Shown here: positions 25,001 through 36,308 of the stretch, piece by piece
Position numbering within the stretch: position 1 is the first letter of the stretch
Layout of the letters: each line of letters starts with the position of its first letter
Assembly: GCA_014529385.2 (NCBI GenBank)
Contig: CM043971.1
Location: forward strand, 30,861,209 to 30,923,208
Direction of reading: 5' to 3'
From: Adiantum capillus-veneris
Lineage: Eukaryota > Streptophyta > Polypodiopsida > Polypodiales > Pteridaceae
Length of the DNA: 62,000 bases
The notes under the pieces: model-generated
Told to the model about the DNA's origin: nothing
The model's database searches: none
What the model saw: only the letters and a program-made list of their open reading frames with translations
Translations under genes and position numbers: made by a program

Positions 25001-25871
25001 ATTCCTCTCTCGGACAGAGATTAATATATCTCTTGAGCCGTAATGATGCTTTGCGTACTGATTCATTCTCTTTCTGTTTGAATCTATGGATTTGCGAGAC
25101 CGTGTTGTGAGCAATTCCTTTTGGCGATAATTCTTCAATAAACTCCTCAAACAGCTCATCTAGGGTCTCAAAATCCCATTTTTCCACCAAGTCGAACCAT
25201 GTAGCTGCATCATCTTCTAGAGTCAATCCAAATCTTGCAAACTGTGTCGCAAAATCTGAAACTTCCTCTGCTCTAATCACTCTTCTAAAAGCCGCTACGT
25301 GATATCTCGGATCTTTATCTCCGGAGTATTTTCTGTTTACCCATTTCTGGACTTGGGATGGTCTAACTCGTCGATTGTCTACAAGTCTAAACAGAGACTC
25401 TCCCAATCCTTCTCTCGTTATCGCTCTTGAAGGGAATCCTAGTGGCTCTCTTCTTGGAATTCCTATAGGAATTCTCGTGTTTGGTGGAGGCATTTGTGGT
25501 CCTTCATTGACCAAATATCCACCTCTTTCTAGTACACTGTGTGGATTTGTCCTTTCTATAACTCTGTATTCTCGTCCATACTTGTCGACAACTATAGATC
25601 TCCATTGACAGTCAACTCTGTATGTGTAGACATATAAGAGCTTGTAATCCGTTATCTCTTCTAAGTATGGATCTGAGCACCTATAAAGATTGACCTCATT
25701 GTCGTCAATGCATCTATATAGTCCTTCACTCTCATGACTAATCATCCAAACTCTCTCAACAAGATGGGTCTTTATCAATTGCAAGTTTGGAAGATCTATT
25801 GTGGGAGGATATTCCTCTATCGTCGGGCTCTCCAAGCTTGTGTAAGCTGCGTTTGAATCTAGGGTAGACAT
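22044..25871 (-). pseudogene. Element B gag-like polyprotein frame with two in-frame stops
   Basis: A single minus-strand frame of about 1,275 codons, broken only by TAG at 22878-22880 and TAA at 22434-22436; no frameshift separates the three parts. The first part (997 residues from the ATG at 25871) has a retrotransposon gag domain (about residues 189-337; FARFGLTLEDDAATWFDLVE, RLMLIFIQGMRHAGL). After it come a Cys/His segment near residue 600 (CLECGITHLIPDC, one residue short of a canonical zinc knuckle), a charged coiled-coil-like stretch (about 690-740), and a retropepsin-like tail (YDIILGRPFMRQ, about 790) without an obvious catalytic DSG/DTG. The remainder is low-complexity with eight W-[IV]-x-K repeats. 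No pol follows. Readthrough of the stops is possible, but mutation is the simpler view. Confidence 0.8.
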
Positions 25872-26326
25872 AATTTCTAGGCTTAAGAGTTTTTTCTTGG
25901 TTCAAGTAGACTTAGTCCACTGTGTTCAAGTGCTTTGGTTAGGAAAAAGTCGAAACTATGTCCAAAACCGCAACCGTTTCGTCACAATTCTCGTAAATTG
26001 TCGCTTTTAGACACCCCTAACTTGCGGATGAATTTTGAGGCCTTAAACGATGTTTTTTTCAAAGTTGAACTAAATGGTATTTGTAGGCATACAATTAATT
26101 CAATTTTTGCTCTAAGATCTGTAGAGCCGCTCTCAGGCTACGTTTTGATATAAAAACTTTTCCGATCCGATACCGTTTGTGAAAGTTATGGCCAAAATAG
26201 TGAAATGCAGTTTAGACTGGTCAAAATGAGTCCAAATTCAATTTTAAAAGAAGATTTGGGATCTCTGTGACATTGTGAACACTTCTGTATGGTCAAAAGT
26301 ACAGTTGGACCCTAAAACTGGCCTAG

Positions 26327-27498
26327 AGACATCCTACGCGTAGTATGTCTTTTTGCTCAGAATGACTTGAAATTTTCACCCCAACTTCTCCTTGATGTGC
26401 TGATCACAGTAGTATGCTCAAAATTAAGTTTGGAGTGCAAAATCACACATATGACATCCTACGCGTAGGATGTCTTTTTGGCTTGTTTGACCCCAGACTT
26501 GTCCCACAACTTCCCCTTGATGTTAGTAACCCAGTGGTATGCTTAGATTTTGATTTGGATTTCAAAAGTCCCAAATTTTAGCTGTTCTTGCCTTTTTTCA
26601 GTCAGAAGTGCTAAAGTCCGCTCAATCTTCCCTTTACTGACCCAAATGAGATGAAACTTATCACATGCACTCAAAACATCATGTATAACATGCACATGAA
26701 GTCACCCTATGGTTTGGTCTCAAAATTATGCCTTGGACACAATTTGGGTAGGATGTCTGGCAATTCTCGTCTTTTGGCTTTGATCTGTCAAAATTTGGTC
26801 AAATTTCCACCTTCCAGTTGAAAATAGGGTAAAACCTACCTTCTAAACACACTGGTAACCTCAGATTTTCAAAATTTCCACCAGATCACCCTGTAGACAT
26901 CCTACATGTAGGATGTCTACTGCTGATTTTTTGAGACTGAAGTGTCCCTGATGCTTCCTTATGCTCTCAACAAGTGCAAGTATGCTTCACAATTGCAAAA
27001 ACATGCAAAAATCACTCAATTTAAGCCTTTTCTGAAATTTTGCGTTTTTCTGACTCCGCCTTTTGGCTTTTGGTCAACAAAAATAGGGAAAAACACCCAA
27101 GTCAATATGTAACTAGGGTAAAACCTACCCTTTGAACCCACTGGTAACCTCAGTTTTCCCAAATTCCTTACCAAAAGTGCCTTGGAGACATCCTACGCGT
27201 AGGATGTCTACTGATGAAATTTTTGGCAGAATTCATCCATAGGCCTCCCCAAGTCTTGAGCACTACTTTTCGAGCATTCCTACCAGTTTTTATGCAAAAT
27301 GGTGCTCAGAATCTTAAGTTTCTTGTTTTCGCGTTTTTGACACTCCGTCTTTGGTCTTTTGGGTGTCAAGAGTTGTTCAAAACTCTAATTTCAATGTATA
27401 CTTAGGGTAAACCCCCCCTTCTGAACACACTGGTGCAGTCAGAATTTTCAAATTTGGTCTCCAGAACTCCTTTGAGACATCCTACGCGTAGGATGTCT
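26327..27498 (-). repeat. Palindrome array in the element B leader
   Basis: Six occurrences of a palindrome with arms AGACATCCTACG and its reverse complement: 26327-26350 (one mismatch), 26452-26475, 26735-26758 (left arm decayed), 26893-26920 (28 bp, centre CATG), 27186-27209 and 27475-27498. The last three sit in tandem units of about 289 bp that share 'agggtaaaacctacc' and 'cactggtaacctcag' segments; the first two are 125 bp apart. Most have ACGCGT at the centre. The array lies between the primer site and gag, in transcribed leader. Function unknown; dimerisation, packaging or binding by a dyad-recognising protein are conceivable. Confidence 0.85.
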
Positions 27499-28022
27499 AT
27501 GTTTACAGAATTGCAGGTTTTCTTCACAGAACCCTTGCAAATGCTCTTTTATATGCACAGCATCAGTCAGTCATACAAAAATGTCCACAAAAGCTTGTTT
27601 AATGCATTTTTACCCTCAAAAGCACACTTTTCCGTGATTTCAAATGCAATCAAGCAGTTTAGCAAATAATTCAGTGATGAATAGCTCTAGATCAGAATCG
27701 GATCACTTACCTAAAGCTACTCCTACAAATCATATGGGGTTTTGCATCTATGAGTAGAAAAACGCTTCACTGCCACACACGGACTAGTAAATGATTTTAT
27801 CACCTCACAAATCACTCGACCACCAACAACTACTCTAATCCACATATCCTAACTAAACCTATCTAGTCGCAGACCCTCGGCAAGACACACGCTTCTTGGC
27901 TATCCACTTGATCGCGGAATATCCTCTTCCGGATCCACTTAAGAAAAACGCTTTCTTTAGCCGAAACTAAATCAAGCAACCATCACACGAGTGTTAGTAG
28001 GAAACCTACTTAGGTCCTTGTG

Positions 28023-28041
28023 TCCCCGGAAACGGGGCCAA
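28023..28041 (-). other. Element B primer binding site
   Basis: Minus strand TTGGCCCCGTTTCCGGGGA, two changes from the tRNA-Asp complement, beside the right LTR. Confidence 0.75.
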
Positions 28042-29084
28042 TGTTGAACGGGAAGCTACTCACACACCCATGAAGTGCATGCAAACACTATCTAGATCAA
28101 CATAATGTCAATCGAGGACACAGATGACACGATAGGCACACGGAGGAAATCTCTTAAGCTTGTCAGGCTGAGACCATCCTACACATACAACACTCAGGAG
28201 GACACAGATGACACGATAGGCACACGGACGAAATCTCTTAAGCTTGTCAGGCTGAGACCATCCTACACATACAACACTCAGGAAGGCCAACTAAACCACA
28301 ATCAAGAACCTCACTGCCCTCAACTACACCACCTAGCCACATACACACATACGGAAGGTAACTCACCTAATCATGCCAGATTCCTACAAAACTTAAGGAA
28401 CACCATCCCCTCACTAGGATACACCTGTCCCTAAGCTTCTACACTCAAAACCCTCACTCTAAACCCATCTACGGAAAACGCATAGGATGACAGAGCTGAA
28501 TTTTGAAAGTGCCCAAAACTGACATTTATGAGTACCTATGCGTAGCTTACGTCGCCACGATTCTATAGACTACTAGCACGCAGAAAACAGACATCGTTTG
28601 ATACACTTACGGCCAAAAATAGCTCGTAGATGTGTCGGCGTTTGCGCTTCTTCTCGCGTGGAATGCTTGGCGTTGTTGCGTAGCTCTCCTCGAGCCTACA
28701 ACAATGGTGCAGTCCGATCTCCAATGTGTTGAGCGAGCCGGGCGTAGCGAGAGGATGAAGCTCATGCTCACTCTCTTTCTCTCTCACACACAGTAGACGG
28801 CAGCACTAAAACTTTGATTATGATAAAAAGTCCTTTTACAAAATGACCTAGGTACCTTATATACTAAGGCTACCTTAGGTTTAACCAAAAATGGGGTTGA
28901 AAGGGTCAAATGGCTTTGTATTTACAATCTGGAAGTGCCATTGCACTCCGGCTTCTGAAACTAGAATAACTACTCATTAAAAATGACGTTTATAGCCATA
29001 ATCCGCAGCATTTCATAACTCGCAAAAGATAAGACTCTGGTACGAAACTTGAGTTATATTGTGTTGTTGACCCAACGGTCAACA
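28042..29084 (-). repeat. Element B right LTR (5' LTR on the minus strand)
   Basis: Same ends as the left LTR, but 84 bp longer because a segment (start about 28115) is duplicated in tandem. Confidence 0.9.
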
Positions 29085-29089
29085 CACAT

Positions 29090-29927
29090 CAAGCCCACCA
29101 AAGTCCAACTTTCCATAGACTAGAAACCGCAAGCACACTAATGATAGGCACACACTAATTGCAACATGTCAATTACGGCACTTCATCAATAGCTACACAC
29201 ACGAGGTGAATGGTGCTAGAGCTTCATAAAACCTATCTACACGCAAACAAAGAATAGGGCACACACACGAATTACAAGATTAAGACCCAACTTAATCAAC
29301 CTAATTTGTGATGCTAAATATCGCAAATCATTTGCTCATAGAGAGATAAGAGTGGTTACTAGCAAGAAGTATATACATCTCTCAAATCTAGAATAATGAA
29401 AGTGTAATACTACTTCATGACAAGATGAAATGTAGAGAAGAAGTAGACTAATGAGAAAATAAGAATTAGATTAATCAAGAAGATCTTACTCTAATTAAAA
29501 TGGCTAGCACTAGCCTCTTAAGCATGTGCATTAAGCTCAAGGCTAGGCCATAGAGTGAACATCAAGAGAGAGGGAGCTCTCAAAAGTGGATCCTCAAGAA
29601 TGAAGCCTCCTTGCCTAAAGGCTTCCTTTTAAGGGCTTTCACCACAATCCCTTCTACTATGGGTTTAAGCTTGAGCCCTCAAACTAGCATATACAACTTT
29701 GGAACTCCAAGTGAGCCCAAAACTTATACAACGTGAGTCGGAAATTTTATGCACAACCATAAATATCTCCCGCTTGATGCATATTTGGTAGTGAGTGGAA
29801 GTATTATGCACAACCATAGATATCTCCCGCTTGATGCATATTTGGTAGTGAGTGGAAGTATTATGCAAAACCATAGATATCTCCCGTTATGCATATTTGG
29901 TGTAGCCTGTGTTAGCCGCTGCTAACA
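29090..29927 (-). repeat. Element A right LTR, second part
   Basis: Resumes the LTR alignment immediately after the second CACAT and ends GCCGCTGCTAACA. It contains three 57-bp tandem units (TATGCACAACCATA at about 29749, 29806 and, mutated, 29863) against two in the left LTR. Confidence 0.9.
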
Positions 29928-32760
29928 TACTTTAGTTTCTACACCCTCTGCGGGGACCCAAGGTAGAACAATCCAAGACCCAAACATAGCGGTTAGTGAG
30001 TCTTCATCTGACTACGATATTATGGAAGGGAATCCTACACCAAACCCCGAGCAAGTAAACAAAAACGTACCTGTCTAGACCCCACAACCTGGATCTAGCA
30101 TTAGGAGAAACTTGGACTCAATTTTGGGCCCTGTAAGAAACGCCAACTCAGCATAGAGAGAGGTAATATGAAAAATGAAAAAGTTTTTTTTTTGGAATTC
30201 TATTTCTCATAGTATATACATAAAAGTTTGCTCAATCACTTAAATGCATGCTCGTATAAAACTTCTTTTTGAGAGCCCAACTTAAGTGTACACAAAAATC
30301 CATGTCTATGAATCTTAATAAGTGATGTGATGTGAGATGAGAGAAAACACATAAGAGTTGTTTTCAAAATACAAAAATAATACCATGGATACATCCGAAA
30401 CGTCTCATGAGGTCAGTACCAAGAGAATAGAGGCCCTTGAGACTAGAGACGTCAGATTTCAGCGTTTTAAAGAGCTATCCTAAGGTTTTTGGACCTTTTG
30501 GATGCATTCGTGGGCTCAAAAAAATTAATTCTAGGGCCTCATGAGGTCAGAACCAAGCGAATAGAGGTCCTAGAGACCCCTCAAGGTCCTCTATTCGCTT
30601 GGTTTTGACTCCTTCATAGTCTTAAATAGTACCTATTAATCACTATCAAGTACGATCTGTTCGAATTTAAATTGCGAGAACTTCATAAAAGGGTGATTGA
30701 TACTTGTGTGAGATGCACAAGTACAAGTACTTCACTTTATAGGATAGCAACAACGGGTCATAAAAAGACGTTCGGTGCTTGTGCAAAATGTCATTATCAA
30801 GCGCCTTGCTTTTCTGATGATAGTGACAATTTCACCAAAATGATTTTTGTGGACATTTTCAAAATGAGAAAAAAGGTTTTTTCAACATAATGTTAGCCTT
30901 CTTCCTATTGGCTAAGAAGCATTCTCTCACTAGAGCTAAAAGGCCCAAAAATGAGTCCATTTCTTTCCTAATGTTTGTTTAGTCGCTTTATAGAAACCTT
31001 TAGTAGAGTCACTCTGAACCTGTAGCTAGTGAAGTTAACAAAGGTGAGGGAGAGGTAGATTTGCCTTTGGTATCTTAGGGGGAGCCTATACTCCCCAAGA
31101 GTTTCCATGTCGATATCCTGTCCACGTCGATAGCATATACTCCCCAAGACCCTGCAAAGCAATCACTCCCCAAAGTTCTACTACTCGATGATAGGAGTCT
31201 TGTGGAGGTGCAAGAAGTTGAGCGCTATATGCAAGCGGCTAGGGAGAGGGAAATGGAGATTTTCCTAGAACAACGATGAGCCATGAAGGGAAAGACCCTG
31301 GGACAACATGCATAGCAATTGAGCAATCGAGTGCTCCTGAGTTAGTAGGCAATGTGGGTCAAACTATGGGGAACAACAATGCTTCCACCTCAAGGGAAAC
31401 CTCTAGTACGCTAGCCTAGAAGGGTTATTTCTAAAAAAAAATTGGGAATATGACCTACAAACTGAAACCGTGATTGACCTGTACATGGTTACACATACCG
31501 TATAGGTTGGTTAGAAGTTGTACAATCTACTTCTAGCGCCATAAGAAGTCTAGAGGAGCGGCAACAGATGGTTTGCAATGTCATCCATAGCATCATCCAA
31601 TCGGAGAGGCAAAATCGAGGGATTAACATTCCTTCAACGTGCCTTATGAGATTTTTGGATACGGGCAAGGCCAGACAACTGACACTATCACAGATGGAAA
31701 CTCCTTCAGTGAGTCCAATGGACCCTTCATATATTGTGTCGCCTAGAGTTTTGGTACATTCTGAACCCACAAGTAGTAGTTTTACTTTTCCAAATCTAGC
31801 TCATCTGTCTCTCGAAGACACTACGGCTACGATACCTACTCCGATAATGAGTACAAAAAGTACACCTTGGATCTCGTTTGTTAGCACTGCACCGTTACCT
31901 AGTAGCACATTTTCCCCACTAATACGTATAGGTGTGCATCAAGCCTATGTCCCTGTCGCACCTCATGCCCACGTAGCTCCCACACCCCCACTTATACCAA
32001 GGGCTTACACTCCACAATGGCATTATCTGAGCTCTTATTCAAGTGGGGCTATACCATTTAGCATTAACATGTCGTATCCAGCACCGGCTATGCCTAGGGC
32101 CGCACATATGAACTTTGGACCACCATGTGGTACACCACCATACAAGGTATGGGACCCGAGGGACGCGCGTATGCCAAGGCCAAGGCCAACTCCCATCCCA
32201 CATGTAGTTCCAGGAGCGCCCGCACTTGCGACCACTATACTTGCTTATTGGCAGCATTTGCTCAAACCATTGATCGATCTATTGCTAAGAATATGCGTAA
32301 TACACCTGATTGTAGAGAGCCTAGAAGTAAGACGGTACAAATAGCCAAGCTGACACAAAAATTTAGTTGAGACGAAGATGTGAGAAAGCATATCGAAGTG
32401 TTAGAATAAATATGTGATTCTCTAGGAGAACACAATGACCTGCATAAGAGTAATGCTTTAAGCCTAACGTTAAGTGGGAAGACTGGGGATTGATATAGAC
32501 CCCTAAGGGTGGAAGAAAAAACAATTTTCCTACTCTTAGGAGACTGTTCTTGAAAGAATACATACGAGAGGGAGTGCTTTGGGGTGTAGCCTCTCAGCTC
32601 CAGAAAGCCCAACGAGAGGAAGGAGAGTCGGTGAGAGACTTTATTAGTCACTTGAAGCACTTGAATTCTTGTTGTAATCCAAATGATCGCTTCAACAATA
32701 ATCATTTGCGTGATAGATTCATTAGGGGATTATGACATGAGGATATCTACAATGGCCTAT
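29928..32760 (+). pseudogene. Element C gag remnant
   Basis: Resumes the C coding frame after element A (VSTPSAGTQGRTIQDPNIAV, near 29940). A proline-rich linker with no intact frame follows; the open part at 31568-32344 contains many Pro/Ser/Thr. A gag core lies near 32550-32735 (QKAQREEGESVRDFISHLKH, then RDRFIRGL), typical of Ty3/gypsy capsid regions. Many stops and shifts interrupt it. A stretch at about 30170-31000 does not look coding and may be another insertion. No protease, reverse transcriptase or integrase of C is present to the right. Confidence 0.65.
30551..30604. repeat. Perfect 17-bp inverted repeat (hairpin)
   Basis: Arms AACCAAGCGAATAGAGG (30551-30567) and its reverse complement (30588-30604) enclose a 20-base loop. 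A related single arm (ACCAAGAGAATAGAGG) lies about 140 bases upstream at 30418, in a longer direct repeat that starts CATGAGGTCAG. Confidence 0.85.
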
Positions 32761-32896
32761 TCATTAGAGGTATCACCACTTAATACCATTTTCGATGAAA
32801 TGGGAAAATCCCACAACTTTGGGACTAATTTCAACGCCTATGGATTCCTATTTTCCATTAAATTTGGAAAAATTTCATTTAATTTGGGAATGTGAC

Positions 32897-33127
32897 AAAG
32901 AGATAGATTCTCAAGAAAATGGTGGTGTTGAGAAACACCTTTTAAAATTTTTATTTTTATGTGGGTGTTTCAAAACACCTTATAAAAGAGATAGATTCTC
33001 AAGAAAATGGTGGTGTTGAGAAACACCTTTTAAAATTTTTATTTTTATGTGGGTGTTTCAAAACACTTCATAAAAGAGATAGATTCCCAAGAAAATGGTG
33101 GTGTTGAGAAACACCTTTTAGAATCAT
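32897..33127. repeat. 88-bp tandem repeat, about 2.6 copies
   Basis: Units start at 32897, 32985 and 33073 (AAAGAGATAGATTC). Each has GAAACACC followed about 30 bases later by GGTGTTTC, so every unit can fold. It marks the boundary between the C gag remnant and the pseudogene to the right. Confidence 0.9.
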
Positions 33128-33164
33128 ACATAAGATGGGGAAATAAAACAATGAGCAAGATATG

Positions 33165-35881
33165 AAATGCTATTCAATTTCTCCTATTAAGCTAGCCCGT
33201 GCCTTCTCCATGACATTTGATGGGATCTTGATTGTTCCCACAATTCTTCCACCCCTTGGAGTCCATGACCATACAATTGTATCAACACACTCCCAGCGCT
33301 TTGGGTCAGCAAGATTGCAGCACCAAATCTTTTTCCAACAATCCTCATACTGTTCTTGGATTGTGGGATTTCTTTTTCGATGTTTTGGTGCCCATTACTG
33401 AATCAGAACTTTCTTGTAGCTAGGAGATGATTTGTCTATATCAATGTCTGACTTTGCCACTGCTAGCCATATCGGATATTCATGATCTGCGGGTCTCACA
33501 AGAACAAGATCCCCTTTTCTTACATCAATTTGAGGCCTAAAGGCCTCTTGTGGCCTTGCACTTTGAGGACCAACATAGTGATCATTCAATTATTCATATC
33601 CTTAAAACTCATCTCTATCTTCCTCTATCTCTTGCATTCAATGACTCCCTATAGTCTTTGGCCAAAATGTTGTATATTCCAATGTGTTTATTGGTTGGTT
33701 GTTCAAGCTCATTTGATTATGTTTTGCCAATAAGTGATAACAGGCTCGATGTATTTTGTGGAGTCATGGTCCTTTCCCTTTAATGGAGAACATCTTTTCC
33801 AAAATTCAAGATATGACTTAATCCCTTGAATAACAAGCGGACTATCTCTCACATAGTCTGCTATAGGTACCACAACTGGACAGCCTGTTGGTAATTTTGG
33901 TTTTCCCTGGTCATCTTTTTTCCACAACTCAATTCCCGACTCCTTTGGCATCTAATCGGGTGATTTGGGATGGATTTTGTACTGCATTACTGGGACTTCA
34001 CCTTGCATATAGAAATGAAATTGAAGTGGCTTAGAGTGTCCGACTAGAGCATCTTGTCCGTCACACATGTACCCTTGCACAAAGGATTTAAAGTCGGGAA
34101 CTTGTGTCATCAAAAATGGTGCTGGAGCTGAGCTTTCACATTTTTGAAAAAATGTTCCATCAAATGTGGAAAAGTGAATGTCATTCTTGTTCGCAATCTT
34201 TCTGAGAACCTACTAAACATTGCATCTATGTCCTCATGTGTATGACCCACCATTAAGAATCCCAAATGCACGGTTTTGAAAACTCCTTTTGCTACTAACA
34301 AGGATAAGTATGCAAACAAATATCGATTTTTATTCTCTCCTGCACAATTATCTAGCTGTAGAAAAAGATTCTCATGCAATTTTTGAAATACAAGAGTGGA
34401 TATGGTATCCACAACACATTGAGAGGAAGTTGATTGTATGTGTACAATCTCTTCATTACATCCTTGGATGGCCAATGGTGGTGTCATTGTTGATGAATTC
34501 CTCTCACGCTCTTGCTTCATTTTGTTTTGGAGGTCTAGAGCTCTCCTTGAGTTCAATGCATTGAATAACGTTACATTGCTGTGTGGCATACCGTCATGGC
34601 ATAAATCTCCTAGTCCGTGGTTTTCTGTTCTTTCCAAATTCTATAAGCATAATGCAAGGGAACCAATTGTAGCATTGGGATCTGAAGGCCATAGACCATT
34701 AAGTGAGAAGTGACCATACATTCCATGACCATGTCCATGTGTTATTATACCTGTTAATGATACTTGAAATTGATATGCATTCGCATAATCTTTTGAGTTC
34801 ACACGCAACCTAGGTATTGCTGTCTTTTTTTGATCTATTTTATCATGTATAATGCATAAATACTTATCCTTTTGCAACTGGGAGAACTTACGCCAGGTGT
34901 AGTACACATTCCTACAACTTTGTTGTTGCAACATGTGAATTCGACGTTTATCCTTCAAACGTGCAATCATCTCATCATCCTTTGTTGACTCTAGTTGAGA
35001 CTTTATCCAACTACACACAACACATTTGGAGAACTCACTTGTTTTTGACAATGTCACATTAGCAAACTCTGTATTCCAAATCTTATTGAATGTCGTTCTA
35101 GACATTGGCTTGAGACTCATACTGTCAACATCATGTAAAATGTCTACTTGCTTGTACGTGTTTGGTATTACAAGCAAAGTTTCCCTAGTACCATCTTCCA
35201 TGGTTCTACTCTTATGTGGCATTCTCTCCGAGTTTTCATCAACAAAAGAGCGCATCAATGCCCTTCCCATTTTTGTATGGTCTCTTCCTTTTCTCATGAC
35301 ACCATCATTACCATGCACTGAGCGTCTAACCCCATTCTCAAAATGTTCACGGTAACAATAAAATGAAGTTTTTGGAATGCCATGAATTTCGTACCAAGCT
35401 GTACTGCAAACCTCACTGCCATTAAAAGAAAACACATAGCATGTCTTTGTAGTTGTTTTGTTCTCACGCCATGCAGTCAACATTGTATCATACACATAGT
35501 TCTATTTTGCAAACTCTATCCCCAAAATTCATTGCGCATAGCCATGACCTTATCTTGATTGGCATATTGACAACACCTTTTGGAACAACAATCTATGGTT
35601 GAAACAAGCTGGACAGATGCTAGAGATCCTTGATTGGATCTCTTAGAAGCTTTCACTGGCATTTTTGGCTTCTTATTTACAAAGCAATATTTCCGCTTTT
35701 TTGAAATAGGCTCTACCAAATAAGCTGATTCAATGCATGTGTCTTGTAACGCATGCATAGCATGTAGATCCTCATAGCATAACAATTCTTTTCCATCCAT
35801 AGTTGTCACTCTCTTGATAGGCCAACAAACTAGATTAATGCTGCATACACTAGCTTCTGCAAAAATAGTAGCCTCATGGTG
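33165..35881 (-). pseudogene. Decayed DUF7869-type, transposase-like gene
   Basis: Five collinear minus-strand pieces make up one gene of roughly 850-900 codons. In order they hold a Cys-rich segment (CCSKRCCQ, near 35580), YEIHGIPKTSFYCYREHFEN (near 35360), CVVCSW (near 35010), then LFLQLDNCAGENKNRYLFAY and HLGFLMVGHTHEDID (34,330-34,220). The end is a basic/Trp-rich C-terminal region with DLVLVRPA near 33490. The DNC-GENKNR and GHTHEDID blocks are the hallmark of the DUF7869 family, found in many eukaryotes and thought to have a DDE/RNase H-like core. A frameshift (about 35510), a stop (34641-34643), another shift near 34130 and several further stops show it is dead. The 5' end runs into the satellite array at 35882. 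Assignment to a transposon superfamily is open. Confidence 0.68.
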
Positions 35882-36103
35882 GCCAAGATGTCAATGCAGC
35901 CCCATGGCCCTGTGGCCATAGGATTTCCAAATGGAACATAGGACAACGTATGGCCCTCGAGCTTATACATTGACACCCTATGGCCCTAGGGCCACAAGAC
36001 AACGTATGGAACATAGGACAATGTATGGCCCTTGAGCTTATACATTGACACCCTATGGCCCTAGGGCCACAAGACTTCAAAACATACAAAAAGACAAGCT
36101 ATG
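35882..36103. repeat. GGCCCTAGGGCC-rich minisatellite, array 1 (left piece)
   Basis: Start of a tandem array whose units carry 'ccatggccctgtggccatagg' and 'cccttgagcttatacattg'. It is cut at 36103 by copia element D and resumes at 41652. Confidence 0.9.
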
Positions 36104-36294
36104 TGTTGGGGTATAAAGCCCAATGTGGTCGCCCAGGTAAGTGGGCGGGCCGCCAGGTATGTACACATATTCTTTTGTAAAACCTAATAAGAACTCACTA
36201 TGCTCTACACATTACAGTAGAGCGAGTTCACCATATCGTCGTGCTCTTCTTCTCGCACTCTCTCTCGCGTCGCACTTCCGCTCGTACTCCTTCA
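36104..36294 (+). repeat. D 5' LTR
   Basis: 191 bp, TGTTGGGGTATAAAGCCC to CGTACTCCTTCA. Confidence 0.95.
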
Positions 36295-36308
36295 ACTGGT
36301 ATCAGAGC

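Larger units (their letters stand above)
18952..29084 (-). mobile_element. Element B: gag-only LTR retrotransposon carrying a host helicase fragment
   Basis: A complete 10.1 kb minus-strand element inside the right LTR of A, flanked by perfect CACAT duplications. LTRs: 18952-19910 (959 bp) and 28042-29084 (1043 bp). They differ by a few percent by eye, plus an 84-bp tandem duplication found only in the right one. Primer site next to the right LTR and polypurine tract AAGGGGGGAA next to the left one confirm the orientation. The interior encodes one large gag-like protein and no reverse transcriptase, RNase H or integrase, so it is non-autonomous. In minus-strand order: primer site, palindrome-rich 2.2 kb leader, gag frame, W-P-K repeat tail, a stub of U3, a helicase fragment, polypurine tract, LTR. 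Confidence 0.88.
11983..29927 (-). mobile_element. Element A: non-autonomous gypsy-like LTR element, nested in C
   Basis: A minus-strand LTR retrotransposon whose right LTR is itself split by element B. The left LTR is 11983-12993; the right LTR is 18740-18951 plus 29090-29927. Flanks TACCT (11978-11982) and TACTT (29928-29932) are a probable 5-bp TSD with one change. A primer site resembling the tRNA-Asp type lies beside the right LTR. The 5.7 kb interior (12994-18739) is AT-rich, with no reading frame resembling gag, protease, reverse transcriptase or integrase. It therefore looks like a large retrotransposon derivative (LARD) that relies on proteins from elsewhere. Confidence 0.8.

Noticed and set aside
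30672-30890. 72-residue frame with two CxxC pairs
   Set aside because: Looked like a small zinc ribbon at first, but it is isolated, lacks a second supporting feature and lies in decayed element C sequence.
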